Shown in pieces: positions 30,101-39,309 of a stretch of 64,000 nt of DNA. The notes under the pieces are model-generated. The model saw nothing but the letters and a program-made list of their open reading frames with translations. It did not search any database and was not told the origin of the DNA. This DNA is from Deinococcus sp. AJ005 (lineage in GTDB: Bacteria > Deinococcota > Deinococci > Deinococcales > Deinococcaceae): contig NZ_CP044990.1 in the NCBI RefSeq assembly GCF_009017495.1, forward strand, positions 3,266,001-3,330,000. Reading direction: 5' to 3'. Made by a program: the position numbers and the translations under genes. Position 1 is the first letter of the stretch; each line of letters opens with the position of its first letter.

Positions 30101-31437
30101 GCTTTGATCTGATCGTGCGCGGCGGCTTGCTGGTCACGCCAGACGGTGTGCGCCGCGCAGACCTGGGCATCAGCGGCGGCCAGATCGTGGAAGTCTCGGA
30201 GGAGATCACGGCGGACGGCAAGGCACTGGACGCCTCCGGGCTGCATATTTTTCCCGGCGTGGTGGATGCACACGTTCATTTCAACGAGCCGGGCCGCACC
30301 CACTGGGAAGGCTTTGAAACCGGCTCGCGGGCGCTGGTGGCGGGCGGTGGCACGTCGTTTCTGGACATGCCCCTCAACTCCTCGCCCCCGGTGCTGGGCC
30401 GCGCCGAATTTGACGCCAAGCGCGAGATCGGTGAGCAGAAGTCGCTGGTGGATTTCGGGCTGTGGGGTGGATTAACCCCCACCAATCTGGACCGTCTGGA
30501 TGAGCTGGCCGAGGCTGGAGTGATCGCCTTCAAGGCGTTCATGAGCCACAGCGGGCTGGAGGAATTTCAGGCGGCGGATGACCTGACGCTGCTGGAGGGA
30601 ATGCGAACGGCGAAACGTCACGGCCTCCTCGTCGGAACCCACGCCGAGAGCAACGAGCTGACGCGCGGCCTGACCGAACAGGTGCGGGCGGGCGGGCGTA
30701 AAGGCGTGCGCGACTATCTGGACAGCCGCCCCGTGCTGGCCGAGCTGGAAGCCGTGACCCGCGCTCTGCTGTTCGCCGAGGAAACCGGAGCCGCGTTGCA
30801 CCTCGTGCATATAAGCAGCGGGCGGGCGGTGACGCTGGCTTACGAGGCCAAACAGCGCGGCGTGGACGTGACCATTGAAACCTGCCCCCACTACCTGCAC
30901 TTCACCGACGAGGACGTGGAGCGCGTGGGCGCGGCCCTAAAATGTGCGCCGCCGCTGCGCTCAAAGACTGTGCAGGACGAGTTATGGACCGAGTTGCTGG
31001 CCGGACACATTGACATCGTGGGTTCGGACCACTCGCCCGCGCCACCCGACATGAAGACCAGCGACGATTTCTTTGCGCTGTGGGGCGGCATCAGCGGGGC
31101 ACAGAGTACGCTGAATGTGCTGCTGACCGACGGGTACGGCCAACGCAAACTGCCGCTGGAAGCCATCGCCGCCCTGAGCGCCCTGAATCCCGCCCGCCGT
31201 TTCAACCTGCCGGGCAAGGGCCGTCTGGACGTTGGCGCTGACGCCGATCTTGCCCTGGTGCGCCTGGACGAGACTTTCAAACTGACCGAACTGCATGACC
31301 GCTGGCAGCAAAACCCCTTCGCGGGCCAGGACTACCGGGGCCGCGTGACGCACACGCTGTCGCGGGGCCGGACGGTCTATCAGGACGGCAAGTTTGACGA
31401 CGCCGTGCGCGGGCGGTTGCTACGGCCTGGGGCGTAA
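30097..31437 (+). CDS. allB: Allantoinase
   Basis: A 446-residue cyclic amidohydrolase that opens the ring of allantoin to allantoate. It begins FDLIVRGGLLVTPDGV, then has the metal motif GVVDAHVHFNEPGRTHWEGFETGSRALVAGGGTSFLDMPLNSSP, the metal-bridging lysine region VIAFKAFMSHSG, the histidines GTHAESNEL and LHLVHISSGRAV, and the final Asp in DIVGSDHSPAPPDMK. All are typical of allantoinase rather than dihydropyrimidinase. It overlaps the preceding gene by four bases and stands third in the operon. Confidence 0.94.
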   Translation: MSFDLIVRGGLLVTPDGVRRADLGISGGQIVEVSEEITADGKALDASGLHIFPGVVDAHVHFNEPGRTHWEGFETGSRALVAGGGTSFLDMPLNSSPPVLGRAEFDAKREIGEQKSLVDFGLWGGLTPTNLDRLDELAEAGVIAFKAFMSHSGLEEFQAADDLTLLEGMRTAKRHGLLVGTHAESNELTRGLTEQVRAGGRKGVRDYLDSRPVLAELEAVTRALLFAEETGAALHLVHISSGRAVTLAYEAKQRGVDVTIETCPHYLHFTDEDVERVGAALKCAPPLRSKTVQDELWTELLAGHIDIVGSDHSPAPPDMKTSDDFFALWGGISGAQSTLNVLLTDGYGQRKLPLEAIAALSALNPARRFNLPGKGRLDVGADADLALVRLDETFKLTELHDRWQQNPFAGQDYRGRVTHTLSRGRTVYQDGKFDDAVRGRLLRPGA

Positions 31438-31524
31438 AGCCCTTCTCTCTGCTTCAAGGCGAGACGCAAGACCTTCCAGCCTCTCCCTCTTTGTAAACCC
31501 CATCCCTGATTCAAAAGGAGCCAC

Positions 31525-32289
31525 ATGAAACACCTCGGAGCCACCCGCAGCGCACTGGAAAACGCGCACGCCGTCATCACCCCTGAAACGCACGTTCGCA
31601 CCGCACTTGCCGAGTGGCCGGGCAGCGCCATCATCCTGCACATCGCGCCCGTGATCGGCACCCGCGCCCGCTTCGTGCAGTTCACGGCGGAGATGCCTGC
31701 TGGGGCAGCGGCCAAAGAGTCCGCACACGGCTACCAGCGTTTTGCCTTCGTGCTGAGCGGTGAGGTAGAGGCCGATGTAGACGGCGAGAAACGCACCCTC
31801 AAGGAATACGACTACGTGTACGTCCCGGCGGGCCTAGCGCACAACCTGACCGCCACATCGGACGCGCGCATTTCGGTGTTTGAGAAGCCCTATGAAGCTG
31901 TGGACGGCGTGACCGCTCCCGGCGTCTACTGGGGCAACGAGCGCGAGAATCCCGGCTACGCCTTTGAAGGCGATGACCACCTGATCGCCCGCAAACTGCT
32001 GCCCGACGAGGTTCCCTTTGACTTCATGGTCAGCACCATGAGCTTTGCGCCGGGGGCCAGCCTGCCCTACACGGAAGTGCATTACATGGAACACGGCCTG
32101 CTGATGCTGGAGGGCGAGGGCCTGTACAAATTGCAGCAGACGTATTACCCGGTCACCGTGGGCGACGTGATCTGGATGGGCGCGCACTGCCCGCAGTGGT
32201 ACGGCGCGCTGGGCCGCGAGTGGAGCAAGTACCTGCTGTACAAGGACATGAACCGCCACCCGCTGTCCATGCTCGGCTCTGGCCTCTGA
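31525..32289 (+). CDS. allE: (S)-ureidoglycine aminohydrolase
   Basis: A 254-residue double-cupin protein of the YlbA/AllE family. It hydrolyses ureidoglycine to ureidoglycolate and ammonia. The first cupin shows [42 protein letters not shown]; the second, metal-binding cupin shows [47 protein letters not shown] with the Glu, His and Gln/Tyr cluster of the active site. Ribosome site AAAAGGAGCC. It follows allantoinase after 87 bases, in the order expected for allantoin breakdown. The next enzyme, ureidoglycolate lyase, is missing from the window. Confidence 0.93.
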   Translation: MKHLGATRSALENAHAVITPETHVRTALAEWPGSAIILHIAPVIGTRARFVQFTAEMPAGAAAKESAHGYQRFAFVLSGEVEADVDGEKRTLKEYDYVYVPAGLAHNLTATSDARISVFEKPYEAVDGVTAPGVYWGNERENPGYAFEGDDHLIARKLLPDEVPFDFMVSTMSFAPGASLPYTEVHYMEHGLLMLEGEGLYKLQQTYYPVTVGDVIWMGAHCPQWYGALGREWSKYLLYKDMNRHPLSMLGSGL

Positions 32290-32337
32290 ACTGACCCGCC
32301 GTCCTCCCTTCGCCTAACTTTTTAGAGGAGAACCCCC

Positions 32338-34062
32338 ATGACCCAGACCACCCAGCCCCTGACCGATCACTACGACGTCAAGCGCGACTCAGACGGCCAC
32401 CGCTACCTGCATCCCCTCGTGACGGGTTTCAACCTCACCCGCATTCCGCTGCTGAACAAGGGCACCGCCTTCACCGAGGACGAGCGCCAGAAGCTGAATC
32501 TGGACGGCCTGCTGGCCCCGCAGGTAGACACACTAGAAGTGCTGGCCGAGCGCATTTATGCCGATTACGGCAAGATCAAGGATCCGCTGGAGCGTCATGT
32601 GTTCCTCCGCAACCTGCAAGACCGCAACGAGGTGCTGTTTTACGCCCTGCTGGCCGCGCATGTGGAGGAAATGCTGCCCATCGTCTACACGCCGACCGTG
32701 GGCTTGGCCGTGCAGAAATTCAGCCAGATTTACCGTTACGCGCGTGGGCTGACCCTCAGCACCAACAACATTGAGCGGGCGGCGAAGGCGCTGGCAAACG
32801 TGCCGCTCAATGACGTGCGGATCATCGTTGCCACCGACAGCAGCGCGATTCTGGGCATCGGGGATCAGGGCTTCGGCGGCATGGCGATCAGCATTGGCAA
32901 GCTGTCGCTGTACACCGTGGCGGGCGGCGTCGGCCCCGACAAGACCTTGCCGGTGGAACTGGACGTGGGCACGGGCCGCGCCGACTTGCGCGAAGACCCG
33001 TCTTATCTGGGCGTCAAGCATGACCGCTTGAAGGGCGAGGAATACCTGCGCTTCGTGGACCGATTTGTGGAAGCCACCCTGGAACGCTTTCCCAAAGCGA
33101 TCATCCAGTGGGAGGATTTCTCCAAGGACACCGCATTCATGGTGCTGGACCGTTACCGCAAGGTGGTGCCCAGCTTCAACGACGACATCCAGGGGACTGG
33201 CGCGGTGGTACTGGCCGGGGTGCTGAATGCCTGCCGTCTCAAGGGCGAGACGCTGGCCGATCAGCGAGTGGTCATCAGCGGTGCGGGTGCGGGCGGGGCC
33301 GGAGTCGCCGCCGCCATCCGCGAGGGCATGCGCCGCGAGGGTCTGACCCCCGAGCAGATCAGCGAGCGCGTATTTGTGCTGGATTCGCGCGGCCTGCTGA
33401 CCGATGACCGCCAGATGGAGGAATACAAGAAGTCGCTGGCGACGCCCAAAGCCTTCACCGAGGGCTGGGCCGGAACGGGTCTGCTGGACGTGATCCGCGA
33501 GGGCAAGGCCACCGTGCTGCTGGGCCTGTCCGGCGTGCCGAACACGTTTGACGAGGAAGTCGTGAAGGCCGCGATGGCGAACACCCCGCGCCCGCTGGTC
33601 TTCCCCCTGTCCAACCCCACCGCCAACTGCGAGGCGTTGCCGGAAGACGTGCTGCGCTGGAGCAATGGCGCGGCCCTCGTTGCCACGGGTAGCCCCTTTG
33701 ATCCGGTGGAATTGAACGGCCAGACCTACCCCATCGGGCAGGGCAACAACGCCTTTATCTTCCCCGGCCTGGGCTTCGGCGCAATCCTGGCCCGCGTGCG
33801 CGAGATCACCGACGAGATGGTCACCGAATCGGCCTATGCACTGGCCGCCTACACCCAGCGCCACCACCCTGGCCGCACCTTCCCACCCGTCTCGGAACTG
33901 GGAGCCGCCAGCCTGGAAGTGGCCGTGGCCGTGATCAAGCAGGCGCTGAAGGACGGCGTCGCCACCGAATTCAGCATCCGTGGCCTGAGCGACGAGCAGT
34001 TGCTGGAAGTGGTCAAGGCCAAGTTCTGGCAGCCCAAGTACCTGCCGTTTAAGGTGGAATAA
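32338..34062 (+). CDS. NAD-type malic enzyme
   Basis: A 574-residue enzyme that oxidatively decarboxylates malate to pyruvate. It belongs to the long MaeA/SfcA form: [20 protein letters not shown] at the N-terminus, the catalytic region [49 protein letters not shown], the metal motif [12 protein letters not shown] and [17 protein letters not shown], and the NAD fold [17 protein letters not shown]. Ribosome site AGAGGAG. Ending the catabolic block, it converts malate formed by the malate synthases to pyruvate; a strong terminator follows. Confidence 0.95.
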   Translation: MTQTTQPLTDHYDVKRDSDGHRYLHPLVTGFNLTRIPLLNKGTAFTEDERQKLNLDGLLAPQVDTLEVLAERIYADYGKIKDPLERHVFLRNLQDRNEVLFYALLAAHVEEMLPIVYTPTVGLAVQKFSQIYRYARGLTLSTNNIERAAKALANVPLNDVRIIVATDSSAILGIGDQGFGGMAISIGKLSLYTVAGGVGPDKTLPVELDVGTGRADLREDPSYLGVKHDRLKGEEYLRFVDRFVEATLERFPKAIIQWEDFSKDTAFMVLDRYRKVVPSFNDDIQGTGAVVLAGVLNACRLKGETLADQRVVISGAGAGGAGVAAAIREGMRREGLTPEQISERVFVLDSRGLLTDDRQMEEYKKSLATPKAFTEGWAGTGLLDVIREGKATVLLGLSGVPNTFDEEVVKAAMANTPRPLVFPLSNPTANCEALPEDVLRWSNGAALVATGSPFDPVELNGQTYPIGQGNNAFIFPGLGFGAILARVREITDEMVTESAYALAAYTQRHHPGRTFPPVSELGAASLEVAVAVIKQALKDGVATEFSIRGLSDEQLLEVVKAKFWQPKYLPFKVE

Positions 34063-34083
34063 GCGGTTAGGGAAATGGGAGAA

Positions 34084-34118
34084 GGGCGCGTCCGGGATGA
34101 GGTGGACGCGCCCTTTTT
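34084..34118 (+). terminator. Intrinsic terminator after malic enzyme
   Basis: GGGCGCGTCC at 34084-34093 pairs perfectly with GGACGCGCCC at 34104-34113, followed by five T. Confidence 0.9.
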
Positions 34119-34160
34119 GGGTTGGGATGTTTGGGTGAGGTGCTGGGGTGGCTCCCACGA

Positions 34161-34290
34161 AAACCCCTCAGTCTGCTTCGCAGCCAGCTCCCCTCAAAAG
34201 GGAGCCAAGGAGCGCAGAAGATCGTCCAGCGCAGCAATCTCCTTGCCTCCCTTCTAAGGGGAGGTGGCGCGAAGCGCCGGAGGGGTTAAA
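34161..34290. repeat. Dispersed repeat family B, copy 2
   Basis: A 130-base element with eight-base inverted ends (AACCCCTC at 34162-34169, GAGGGGTT at 34280-34287) and inner hairpins such as GGCGCGAAGCGCC. About 28 bases near its left end are shared with 17318-17404 on the opposite strand. No coding sequence. It resembles a small non-autonomous palindromic element placed behind the malic enzyme terminator. Confidence 0.72.
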
Positions 34291-34327
34291 CCGTGGGAGC
34301 GTCCCGATCACACAGCACATATCTCCT

Positions 34328-36940
34328 TCACCCCCGCGCCAGCTCCTCCTTCTCGTGATGCACTTCCTCCGAGACCAGCGGCGAGGAAATGAGCGGCTTG
34401 AAATCCTCATCGGCCACCAGTTCCCAGCGGCGGCGTCCCAGCAGGCCCACGCCGACGCTGAGGACGGCAATGCCCAGCAGGATCAGCATGAAGGTGGCGT
34501 AGCTGCCCTGAAACGCGCCGCTGAGGGCGTGGCGGAAGGCATTGACGCTCTGTGTGACGGGCACGAAGTTGTGGATGGCCCCGAAGAAGGACGGCGAGAG
34601 TTCCACCGGATAGCTGCCGCCCGACGCCGCGAGCTGAAGCACCAGCAGCACCAGGGCGATCAGCCGCCCCGCCGCCCCGAACAGGAAGATCAGCGCCAGC
34701 ACCAGCGTCAGGAAGGTCAGGCTGGAGGCCAGCGCTGTGGCGATCACCTGCGCCGGGTGCAGGAAGTCCACACCCAGCGCATGCACGCCCCAGACCACCA
34801 GCAAAGCCTGAACGCAGACCAGCGCAGCGGGAACGGCGGCCTTGCGGAGCATCCGCGCAAACTGCGAGGTGCCGCGTCCACTGCGGGGCAACTGGCTGTA
34901 CGGAAAGATAAAGGTAGTCAGCGTGACGCCCACCCACAGACTCAGGGCCATGAAATATGGCGCGAACCCGGCCCCGTTGTTCTTGACCGGGGCGAAGGTC
35001 TGGGTCACGGGCAGCACGCTGGCGCTGAGGCCCGCCGGATCGCCGCCGAGTTGCTCGGTGTCGGCGGGAATCTTGCTGTAAAGGGTGTTCAGCCCGTCGC
35101 GCAGTTTGACGGCCCCAGCGTCCAGATCAGTCGCCCCGGTCTGGAGTTTGGTGGCCCCGCTGCTCAGCGTTTTCAAACCGTTGCTTAAGTCACCAGATTT
35201 CGTAGCCAGGGTAGAGGCTCCAGTTTTCAGGCTGTCCAGATCGCTCTGCGCGGGCAGTTGAGTGGTGATCTGGCCTAGCGCATCCTTGATCTTGAGGTTG
35301 CCATCAACGAGGGTATTCACGCCGTTCTGAAGGGAGGTTGCGCCCACACTCAGATCAGCCGCCCCTTTGGCCGCCTCGCCGGATTTCTGGGCCAGTGTCG
35401 CCGCGCCGCTCTGGAGTTGCGCTGTGCCTGCCGTGAGTTGCGCGGCCCCGGCGCTGAGCTGCTGCGCACCTTTCACGGCGGTTGTAGAGGCGGTGGAGGC
35501 GTCTTTCAAACCCGTGGCAAGAGATGCCGCGCCCGTCTGCACTTTGGCCGTGCCTGCCGCCAGATCGGTGGCCCCAGCCGCCAGTTGTCCGGCGCTGACA
35601 GCAGCCTTCTGCGCCCCGTCCGCCAGTTTGGGCAGCGCGTTGCTCAGGCTGTTGCTTCCCGCATGGACCTGCGTGGCCCCGCTGTTGATCTGTGCGACGC
35701 CGCCCTTGAGTTCGCCCGGCAACAGCGCCTGATCCTTCACGGATTCATTCAGGGTCTTGGTTCCGGTGGCGAGTTCAGCGGCCCCCTGATTCAGTTTGTT
35801 GGCCCCATCTGTGGCCTGCTGCAAGCCGCCCGACAGGTCTTTCAATCCACCCGCGAGCTGCTTATTCCCGGCAGCCACTTTCCCGGCCCCGGCGTTGGCC
35901 GCTTTTGCCCCAGCCGAGAGCTGATTCGCCCCGTCCGAAAGCTGATCCAACCCGGTCTGAAGCTGGGGAAGTTTGGAAGCCAGTTCCTTGCTGCCGCCCG
36001 CCAGTTGCGCCGCGCCTGTATTGGCGTTCCTCGCACCGTCCGAGAGTGTGGAAGCTCCAGCCGAGAGTTGATTCAGACCGCCCGACAACTTGACCGCCCC
36101 GCTCTGAAGCTGCCCCACGCCAACTTGCAACGGTGCGAGCTGGGCCTGACCGGGCGCTGCCGCCTCTAGCTGGCGCAGACCGCTGGAGAGTTGGGCGCTG
36201 CCGTCCGTGAGCCTGCCGACGCCGGAAGACAGCGATTTCGCGCCGTCCGTCAGTTGTGCGACGCCGCTCGCCGCAGCCTTCGCGCCAATTGCCAGATCAG
36301 CCGCACCACCCCTGAGCGCCTTTGTGCCGTCTTCCAGGGTGACCGCACCGTCGCGCAGTTTTCCGGTGGCCGTGCGAATGTCATTAAATCCCTTCTGCAC
36401 GTCTTTGAGCGAATCGCCCACCACCTCCCAGCGGTTCTCGCCCAGCGTGCGGTTCAGTTCGTCGCTCAGCGTCGTGGCAAAGGTGGAGGCCACGCGGCTG
36501 GCGAAGTAGCTGCCACCCTCGGAGACGTAGAACTTGAGCAGGCCGTGGCTGGAGCTGCTGCCCGTGACTGCTTTGGCGCTGAAATTGGCGGGCAGCGTCA
36601 GCGCGAAATAGGCGTCGCCACGCCGCACGGCTTCCTGTGCCGCCGCCTCGCTGGGATAGCTCAGGTAGTTGAATTTGGGATCGTCGCGCAAATCCTTGAC
36701 GACTTCCGCGCCCAGCCGGACTTCCTCGCCCCGGTTCCGGGTGCCCGTGTCCAGATTGACCAGCGCCACGGGCAGGTTTTTCAGGTTGCCGTAGGGGTCA
36801 ATCGCGCTGCCCAGATAAATGCCCGCGTACAGCAGCGGCACCACGGCAATGGCAGCGGCGGACAGCCACATCATGGGATGCCGCCACAGGCTGCGCTCGG
36901 CGGGAGTCAGGATTTTGAAGTCTTGGGTCAATCTGGACAT
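34328..36940 (-). CDS. YhgE/Pip-family membrane protein with long pseudo-repeat region
   Basis: An 870-residue integral membrane protein. One membrane helix lies near residues 25-45 (MMWLSAAAIAVVPLLYAGIYLGSA), followed by a conserved extracytoplasmic domain (NLPVALVNLDTGTRNRGEEVRLG). Residues about 190-640 are built from dozens of short units of the type GAxxLxxGxxxL, predicted to form a very long helical rod. The C-terminal third has about five or six helices of an ABC-2-type permease. Relatives include the phage infection protein and the ESX/type VII-associated YhgE. ATG 36940 follows AAGGAGCC. Divergent from a TetR gene with shared operator sites, so it is likely a regulated stress or export protein. 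Confidence 0.87.
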   Translation of the reverse strand: MSRLTQDFKILTPAERSLWRHPMMWLSAAAIAVVPLLYAGIYLGSAIDPYGNLKNLPVALVNLDTGTRNRGEEVRLGAEVVKDLRDDPKFNYLSYPSEAAAQEAVRRGDAYFALTLPANFSAKAVTGSSSSHGLLKFYVSEGGSYFASRVASTFATTLSDELNRTLGENRWEVVGDSLKDVQKGFNDIRTATGKLRDGAVTLEDGTKALRGGAADLAIGAKAAASGVAQLTDGAKSLSSGVGRLTDGSAQLSSGLRQLEAAAPGQAQLAPLQVGVGQLQSGAVKLSGGLNQLSAGASTLSDGARNANTGAAQLAGGSKELASKLPQLQTGLDQLSDGANQLSAGAKAANAGAGKVAAGNKQLAGGLKDLSGGLQQATDGANKLNQGAAELATGTKTLNESVKDQALLPGELKGGVAQINSGATQVHAGSNSLSNALPKLADGAQKAAVSAGQLAAGATDLAAGTAKVQTGAASLATGLKDASTASTTAVKGAQQLSAGAAQLTAGTAQLQSGAATLAQKSGEAAKGAADLSVGATSLQNGVNTLVDGNLKIKDALGQITTQLPAQSDLDSLKTGASTLATKSGDLSNGLKTLSSGATKLQTGATDLDAGAVKLRDGLNTLYSKIPADTEQLGGDPAGLSASVLPVTQTFAPVKNNGAGFAPYFMALSLWVGVTLTTFIFPYSQLPRSGRGTSQFARMLRKAAVPAALVCVQALLVVWGVHALGVDFLHPAQVIATALASSLTFLTLVLALIFLFGAAGRLIALVLLVLQLAASGGSYPVELSPSFFGAIHNFVPVTQSVNAFRHALSGAFQGSYATFMLILLGIAVLSVGVGLLGRRRWELVADEDFKPLISSPLVSEEVHHEKEELARG

Positions 36941-36983
36941 TGAGGCTCCTTGAAGGGTGAAACGCGGCTCCCCGAATATCAGC

Positions 36984-37041
36984 ACTATCTTCCTTTATTG
37001 ACACTTCGTCAAGTGACAGAACGTCAATTAAATGTTAGACT
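36984..37041. promoter_or_regulatory. Divergent promoters with two tandem palindromic operators
   Basis: Two 15-base palindromes of the form TTGAC-N5-GTCAA lie end to end: TTGACACTTCGTCAA (36998-37012) and GTGACAGAACGTCAA (37013-37027). For the TetR gene, GTGACA (37013-37018) and TAGACT (37036-37041) are 17 bases apart and TAGACT is six bases before the ATG. For the membrane protein on the minus strand, TTGACG (37012-37007) and GATAGT (36989-36984) are also 17 apart. Each palindrome overlaps a -35 box, so one protein can shut both genes. Confidence 0.8.
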
Positions 37042-37047
37042 CTCTTT

Positions 37048-37656
37048 ATGACCATGCTTGATTCGCCCTCCCCCGCCCGCCGACTGAGTGCGGAGAACCG
37101 CCGCGAGCAGATTCTGGAAGCCGCGTCGGCGTTGTTTATCGAGAAGGGCTTTGAGGCCGTGGGCATGAACGATATCGCCCGCGCACTCCAGACCTCGCGG
37201 CCCACGGTCTACGGCTATTTCACGTCCACAGAGGACATGCTGCGCGCCCTGCTGGCCGGGCGGCTGCCCGCCATGTGGGAACGGCTGCGGCCCTTGCTGC
37301 CCGCTTCCGGCGAGTTCCAAGCCGGAACCTTCAGCGCCCTGTTTCTGGCCCTGCTGCATGAGCGCGAACTGCTGCTGCTGTTGCACAGCGGCGGCGGCCC
37401 GATCTTCCGCGAGCAGCGCGCCGATTTCCTGCGGCAGTTGCAGGAATGGACCACGCCGTACCGCCGGGCAGAGGCACGCCAGCCCCAGACCCTGCACCTG
37501 ATCACGCTGTTGCTGGAGGCGGCGGCAGTGGAAGCGGTGCGGGGGGAGCAGAGCGAGGCAGAGGTGCAGGCCAAAGGAAAGACACAGGCGCGAGTGCTGG
37601 GGCAGTTCATAGCGGGGGGCATGGCGGGTCTGTCGTCCGAAATGCAGCTCTCCTGA
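37048..37656 (+). CDS. TetR-family transcriptional regulator
   Basis: A 202-residue regulator with a TetR DNA-binding domain: NRREQILEAASALFIEKGFEAVGMNDIARALQTSRPTVYGYFTSTEDMLRALLAG, the recognition helix being TSRPTVYGYF. The C-terminal ligand-binding part is helical and Leu-rich (LALLHERELLLLLHSGG). The start is leaderless in form, with TAGACT six bases before the ATG. It is divergent from the YhgE/Pip gene and most likely represses itself and that gene through the two palindromes between them. No ligand can be inferred. Confidence 0.92.
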   Translation: MTMLDSPSPARRLSAENRREQILEAASALFIEKGFEAVGMNDIARALQTSRPTVYGYFTSTEDMLRALLAGRLPAMWERLRPLLPASGEFQAGTFSALFLALLHERELLLLLHSGGGPIFREQRADFLRQLQEWTTPYRRAEARQPQTLHLITLLLEAAAVEAVRGEQSEAEVQAKGKTQARVLGQFIAGGMAGLSSEMQLS

Positions 37657-37694
37657 ACCCGGCACCACGCCTCTGCATCCTTCCAGCACACAAG

Positions 37695-37729
37695 AAAAGC
37701 CCCCCACCATTCCTGGCAAGGGGGCTTTT
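37695..37729. terminator. Bidirectional terminator between TetR gene and permease
   Basis: AAAAGCCCCC at 37695-37704 pairs perfectly with GGGGGCTTTT at 37720-37729. The A and T ends give a U tract in either direction, which suits the convergent genes. Confidence 0.88.
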
Positions 37730-37745
37730 GTCTGTCTCTCTGGCT

Positions 37746-39125
37746 TCAGCCGTGGAAATCCCTGGCTTCCGGCGCGTGGCCCGTGGAGTCGGCCAGCGAG
37801 GACGGGTGCGGCGTGTTGTTGCCCACGATGTTAAACAGGATGTTCAGCAGGATCGCGGCGATGGCGGCAGAGGTGATGCCGCTGTCCAGCACCAGCGAGA
37901 CCTGCTCGGGCAGTTTCTCATACAGGGTGGGCACGGTAGAGGGGATGACACCCAGCGCCACGCTGACGGCCACGATGGTCAGGTTGCGGGTGTCGTTCAT
38001 GTTGACCTTGGTCAGCGTCTGCACCCCGGCAGCAGCCACGGTCCCGAACAGCACCAGTCCAGCGCCGCCCAGCACGGGCAGGGGGATCGAGGACACCAGC
38101 GCGCTCAGTTTGGGAATGAAGCCCAGCAGCATCAGGATGATCCCGGCCACGGCCACCACGAAGCGGCTCTTGATGCCGGTAAAGCGCACCAGCCCCACAT
38201 TCTGCGCGAAGGCGGTGAAGGGGAAGACGTTGAACACGCCGCCCAGCACGGTGGACAGGCCATCGGCGCGCAGGCCATTGGCAACCATCCTGGCGTCCAC
38301 GTCTTTCTCAACCACTTCGCCAATGGCCAGGATGTCGGCGGTGGTTTCCACCATCACCACCAGCATCACCAGCAGCATGGACAGCACCGGCACGAAGGCG
38401 AAGGTGGGGGTGCCGAAGTGGAAGGGCGCGGTGAAGCCGAACCACGCGGCGGTGGCGACGCCGGAGAAGTTTGCCAGACCGAAGATGGCCGCCACGATGG
38501 TCCCGATGACCAGACCCAGCAGCACCGAGACCCGGCTCAGGAAGCCCTTGCCGAAGCGGGTGAGCAGCAGCACGATGATCATGGTCAGCAGCGCCAGGCC
38601 CAGGCTGGCCGGGTTGCCAAAAGACTCTGCCGCCGGGTTGCCGCCCCCGGCCCAGCGGATGGCGACGGGCATCAGCGAAACACCGATCATCAGGATCACG
38701 GTTCCGGCCACCACGGGCGGGAAGAAGCGCAGCAGCTTGGAGAAGTACGGCGCAAGCAAAACCGTCAGAACGCCCCCGGCGATCACTGCCCCGTAAACCC
38801 CTGGCAGCCCGTAGGCCTTGCCGATGGCGATCATGGTGGCCACGGCGGCGAAGGTGGTGCCCTGCACGATGGGCAGCTTGGCCCCGAAGCCCTTGAAACC
38901 GATGGTCTGGATCAGCGTGGCGACGCCGCACATGAAAAAGCTTGCGCCGATGATGCGCACGAGATCATCGGGTGCCAGACCCAGCGCGGTGGCGAGGATC
39001 AGCGGTACGGCCACGATGCCGGCGTACATGCTCAGGACGTGCTGAAGGCCGAAGGCGATCATGTTCTGAACGGGCAGAACTTCATCTACGGGGTGGACGT
39101 TGTTGCGCGTTGGTGTTGTCGTCAT
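37746..39125 (-). CDS. Purine/uracil permease (NCS2 family)
   Basis: A 459-residue nucleobase transporter with about 14 predicted membrane segments. It begins with the family segment VLPVQNMIAFGLQHVLSMYAGIVAVPLILATALG and carries the signature FAQNVGLVRFTGIKSRFVVAVAGIILMLLGFIPK with the QN pair near the substrate site, plus VETTADILAIGEVV with the substrate-binding Glu. The protein belongs to the xanthine/urate branch more than the uracil branch by this signature. Its promoter carries the same palindromic operator as the glyoxylate carboligase operon, which supports purine or urate uptake feeding allantoin breakdown. Ribosome site CCGGAGG. Confidence 0.9.
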   Translation of the reverse strand: MTTTPTRNNVHPVDEVLPVQNMIAFGLQHVLSMYAGIVAVPLILATALGLAPDDLVRIIGASFFMCGVATLIQTIGFKGFGAKLPIVQGTTFAAVATMIAIGKAYGLPGVYGAVIAGGVLTVLLAPYFSKLLRFFPPVVAGTVILMIGVSLMPVAIRWAGGGNPAAESFGNPASLGLALLTMIIVLLLTRFGKGFLSRVSVLLGLVIGTIVAAIFGLANFSGVATAAWFGFTAPFHFGTPTFAFVPVLSMLLVMLVVMVETTADILAIGEVVEKDVDARMVANGLRADGLSTVLGGVFNVFPFTAFAQNVGLVRFTGIKSRFVVAVAGIILMLLGFIPKLSALVSSIPLPVLGGAGLVLFGTVAAAGVQTLTKVNMNDTRNLTIVAVSVALGVIPSTVPTLYEKLPEQVSLVLDSGITSAAIAAILLNILFNIVGNNTPHPSSLADSTGHAPEARDFHG

Positions 39126-39259
39126 GTTTCCTCCGGGCTGACCGTCTGGGCCAGTGCAGATTGCGTTGATGCGTCTAGAAGTGGCCTGCCGCGCGTAACC
39201 GCCGAACCTGCCCCGTGCTTCCTACGGTTGCCCTCCAGCCCTCCCCGGGTCTTTTTACT

Positions 39260-39308
39260 TAGCTGTCTAATTTCCATTGAGTGTAAAAGGTTTTCAAAAT
39301 ACTGTCAA
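39260..39308 (-). promoter_or_regulatory. Permease promoter with palindromic operator
   Basis: On the minus strand TTGACA (39308-39303), 17 bases, TACACT (39285-39280). Nine bases after the -10 box is TTAGACAGCTAAGT, holding TAGACAGCTA (39269-39260), the same operator type as at 17523 and 27433. It covers the expected transcription start, a position suited to repression. Confidence 0.8.
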
Positions 39309-39309
39309 G

